From: Tricholoma matsutake
Lineage: Eukaryota > Basidiomycota > Agaricomycetes > Agaricales > Tricholomataceae
Reading direction: 5' to 3'
DNA: 64,000 nucleotides
Assembly: GCA_026075535.2 (NCBI GenBank)
Contig: AP026545.1
Span: forward strand, 2,480,001 to 2,544,000
Shown: one piece after another, positions 63,866 through 64,000 of the stretch
Layout: every line of letters begins with the position of its first letter
Numbering within the stretch: the stretch's first letter is position 1
Translations under genes and position numbers: made by a program
The notes under the pieces: generated by a model
Seen by the model: the letters and a program-made list of their open reading frames with translations, nothing else
Databases searched by the model: none
What the model was told of the DNA's origin: nothing

Positions 63866-64000
63866 AATCTCCTCGCCCTTGAGAAGTGGAATATTTCAGA
63901 CTTGTCATGTTCAAGGACAAGTCCGAGGGAGGTGAATGCCTGGAAGACCCAGCCATACACTTTTTTGAGAAGGGGGAGGTTATCCTCCAACTGTGGAGAG

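Larger units (their letters stand above)
61514..64000 (-). pseudogene. LINE copy L7 fragment (reverse), ORF2 RT/thumb region
   Basis: Segments 61514-61613 and 63881-64000, split by RP-17, run off the right edge. On minus they encode the region around LEHDKSEIFHFSRAR and LPIDLSFAPYMDN. The left end at 61514 lies mid-ORF2 and directly abuts the L6 poly(A). This junction is not a normal 5' truncation, because it is the 3' side of L7 that is missing. Confidence 0.8.

Overview
The window is a 64 kb block of nested retrotransposons from a fungus, most likely a basidiomycete. I see no host gene, RNA gene or CRISPR array. The fungal call is inference. It rests on a Ty3/gypsy chromovirus with a C-terminal chromodomain and apparent Tf1-type self-priming, a Tad1/I-like LINE with an RNase H domain, and nonsense decay dominated by CGA to TGA changes, as expected from CpG methylation.

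Three element types explain almost every base. (1) One Ty3/gypsy element (2889-8876) with apparently identical LTRs, an intact pol and a broken gag. (2) Seven LINE copies (L1-L7). L5 (35168-41623) is full length, has a perfect 15-bp target-site duplication (TSD), and carries two open ORFs joined as TAAATG. (3) Sixteen copies and one fragment of a ~2.2 kb non-autonomous retroposon, here called RP (subfamilies RP1-RP4). Each has a ~775 nt leader, one ORF of ~270 codons for an unrecognised protein with an arginine-rich tail, a ~630 nt 3' UTR and a poly(A) tail. RP encodes no reverse transcriptase.

Layout: L1 tail and an RP fragment (1-807); RP-2 split by the gypsy element (815-9038); L2 (9039-19686) holding RP-3, truncated LINE L3 and RP-4; RP-5 (19687-23061) holding RP-6; RP-7 (RP4 type) split by the reverse-strand LINE L4 (23451-42390), which itself holds RP-8, RP-9, RP-10 and full-length L5; L6 (42793-61513) holding RP-11, RP-12 (containing RP-13, which contains RP-14), RP-15 and RP-16; L7 (61514-64000) holding RP-17.

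How they work together: RP and the LINE share the extreme 5' end (CATCGCTYCTTG), the last ~57 nt before poly(A), TSDs of 13-17 bp and the same insertion dinucleotide (C or G before A). The simplest reading is that the LINE machinery mobilises RP. RP is then a LINE parasite, or partner, that keeps its own conserved protein. This ORF-bearing LINE-dependent retroposon is the best candidate for an undescribed system here.
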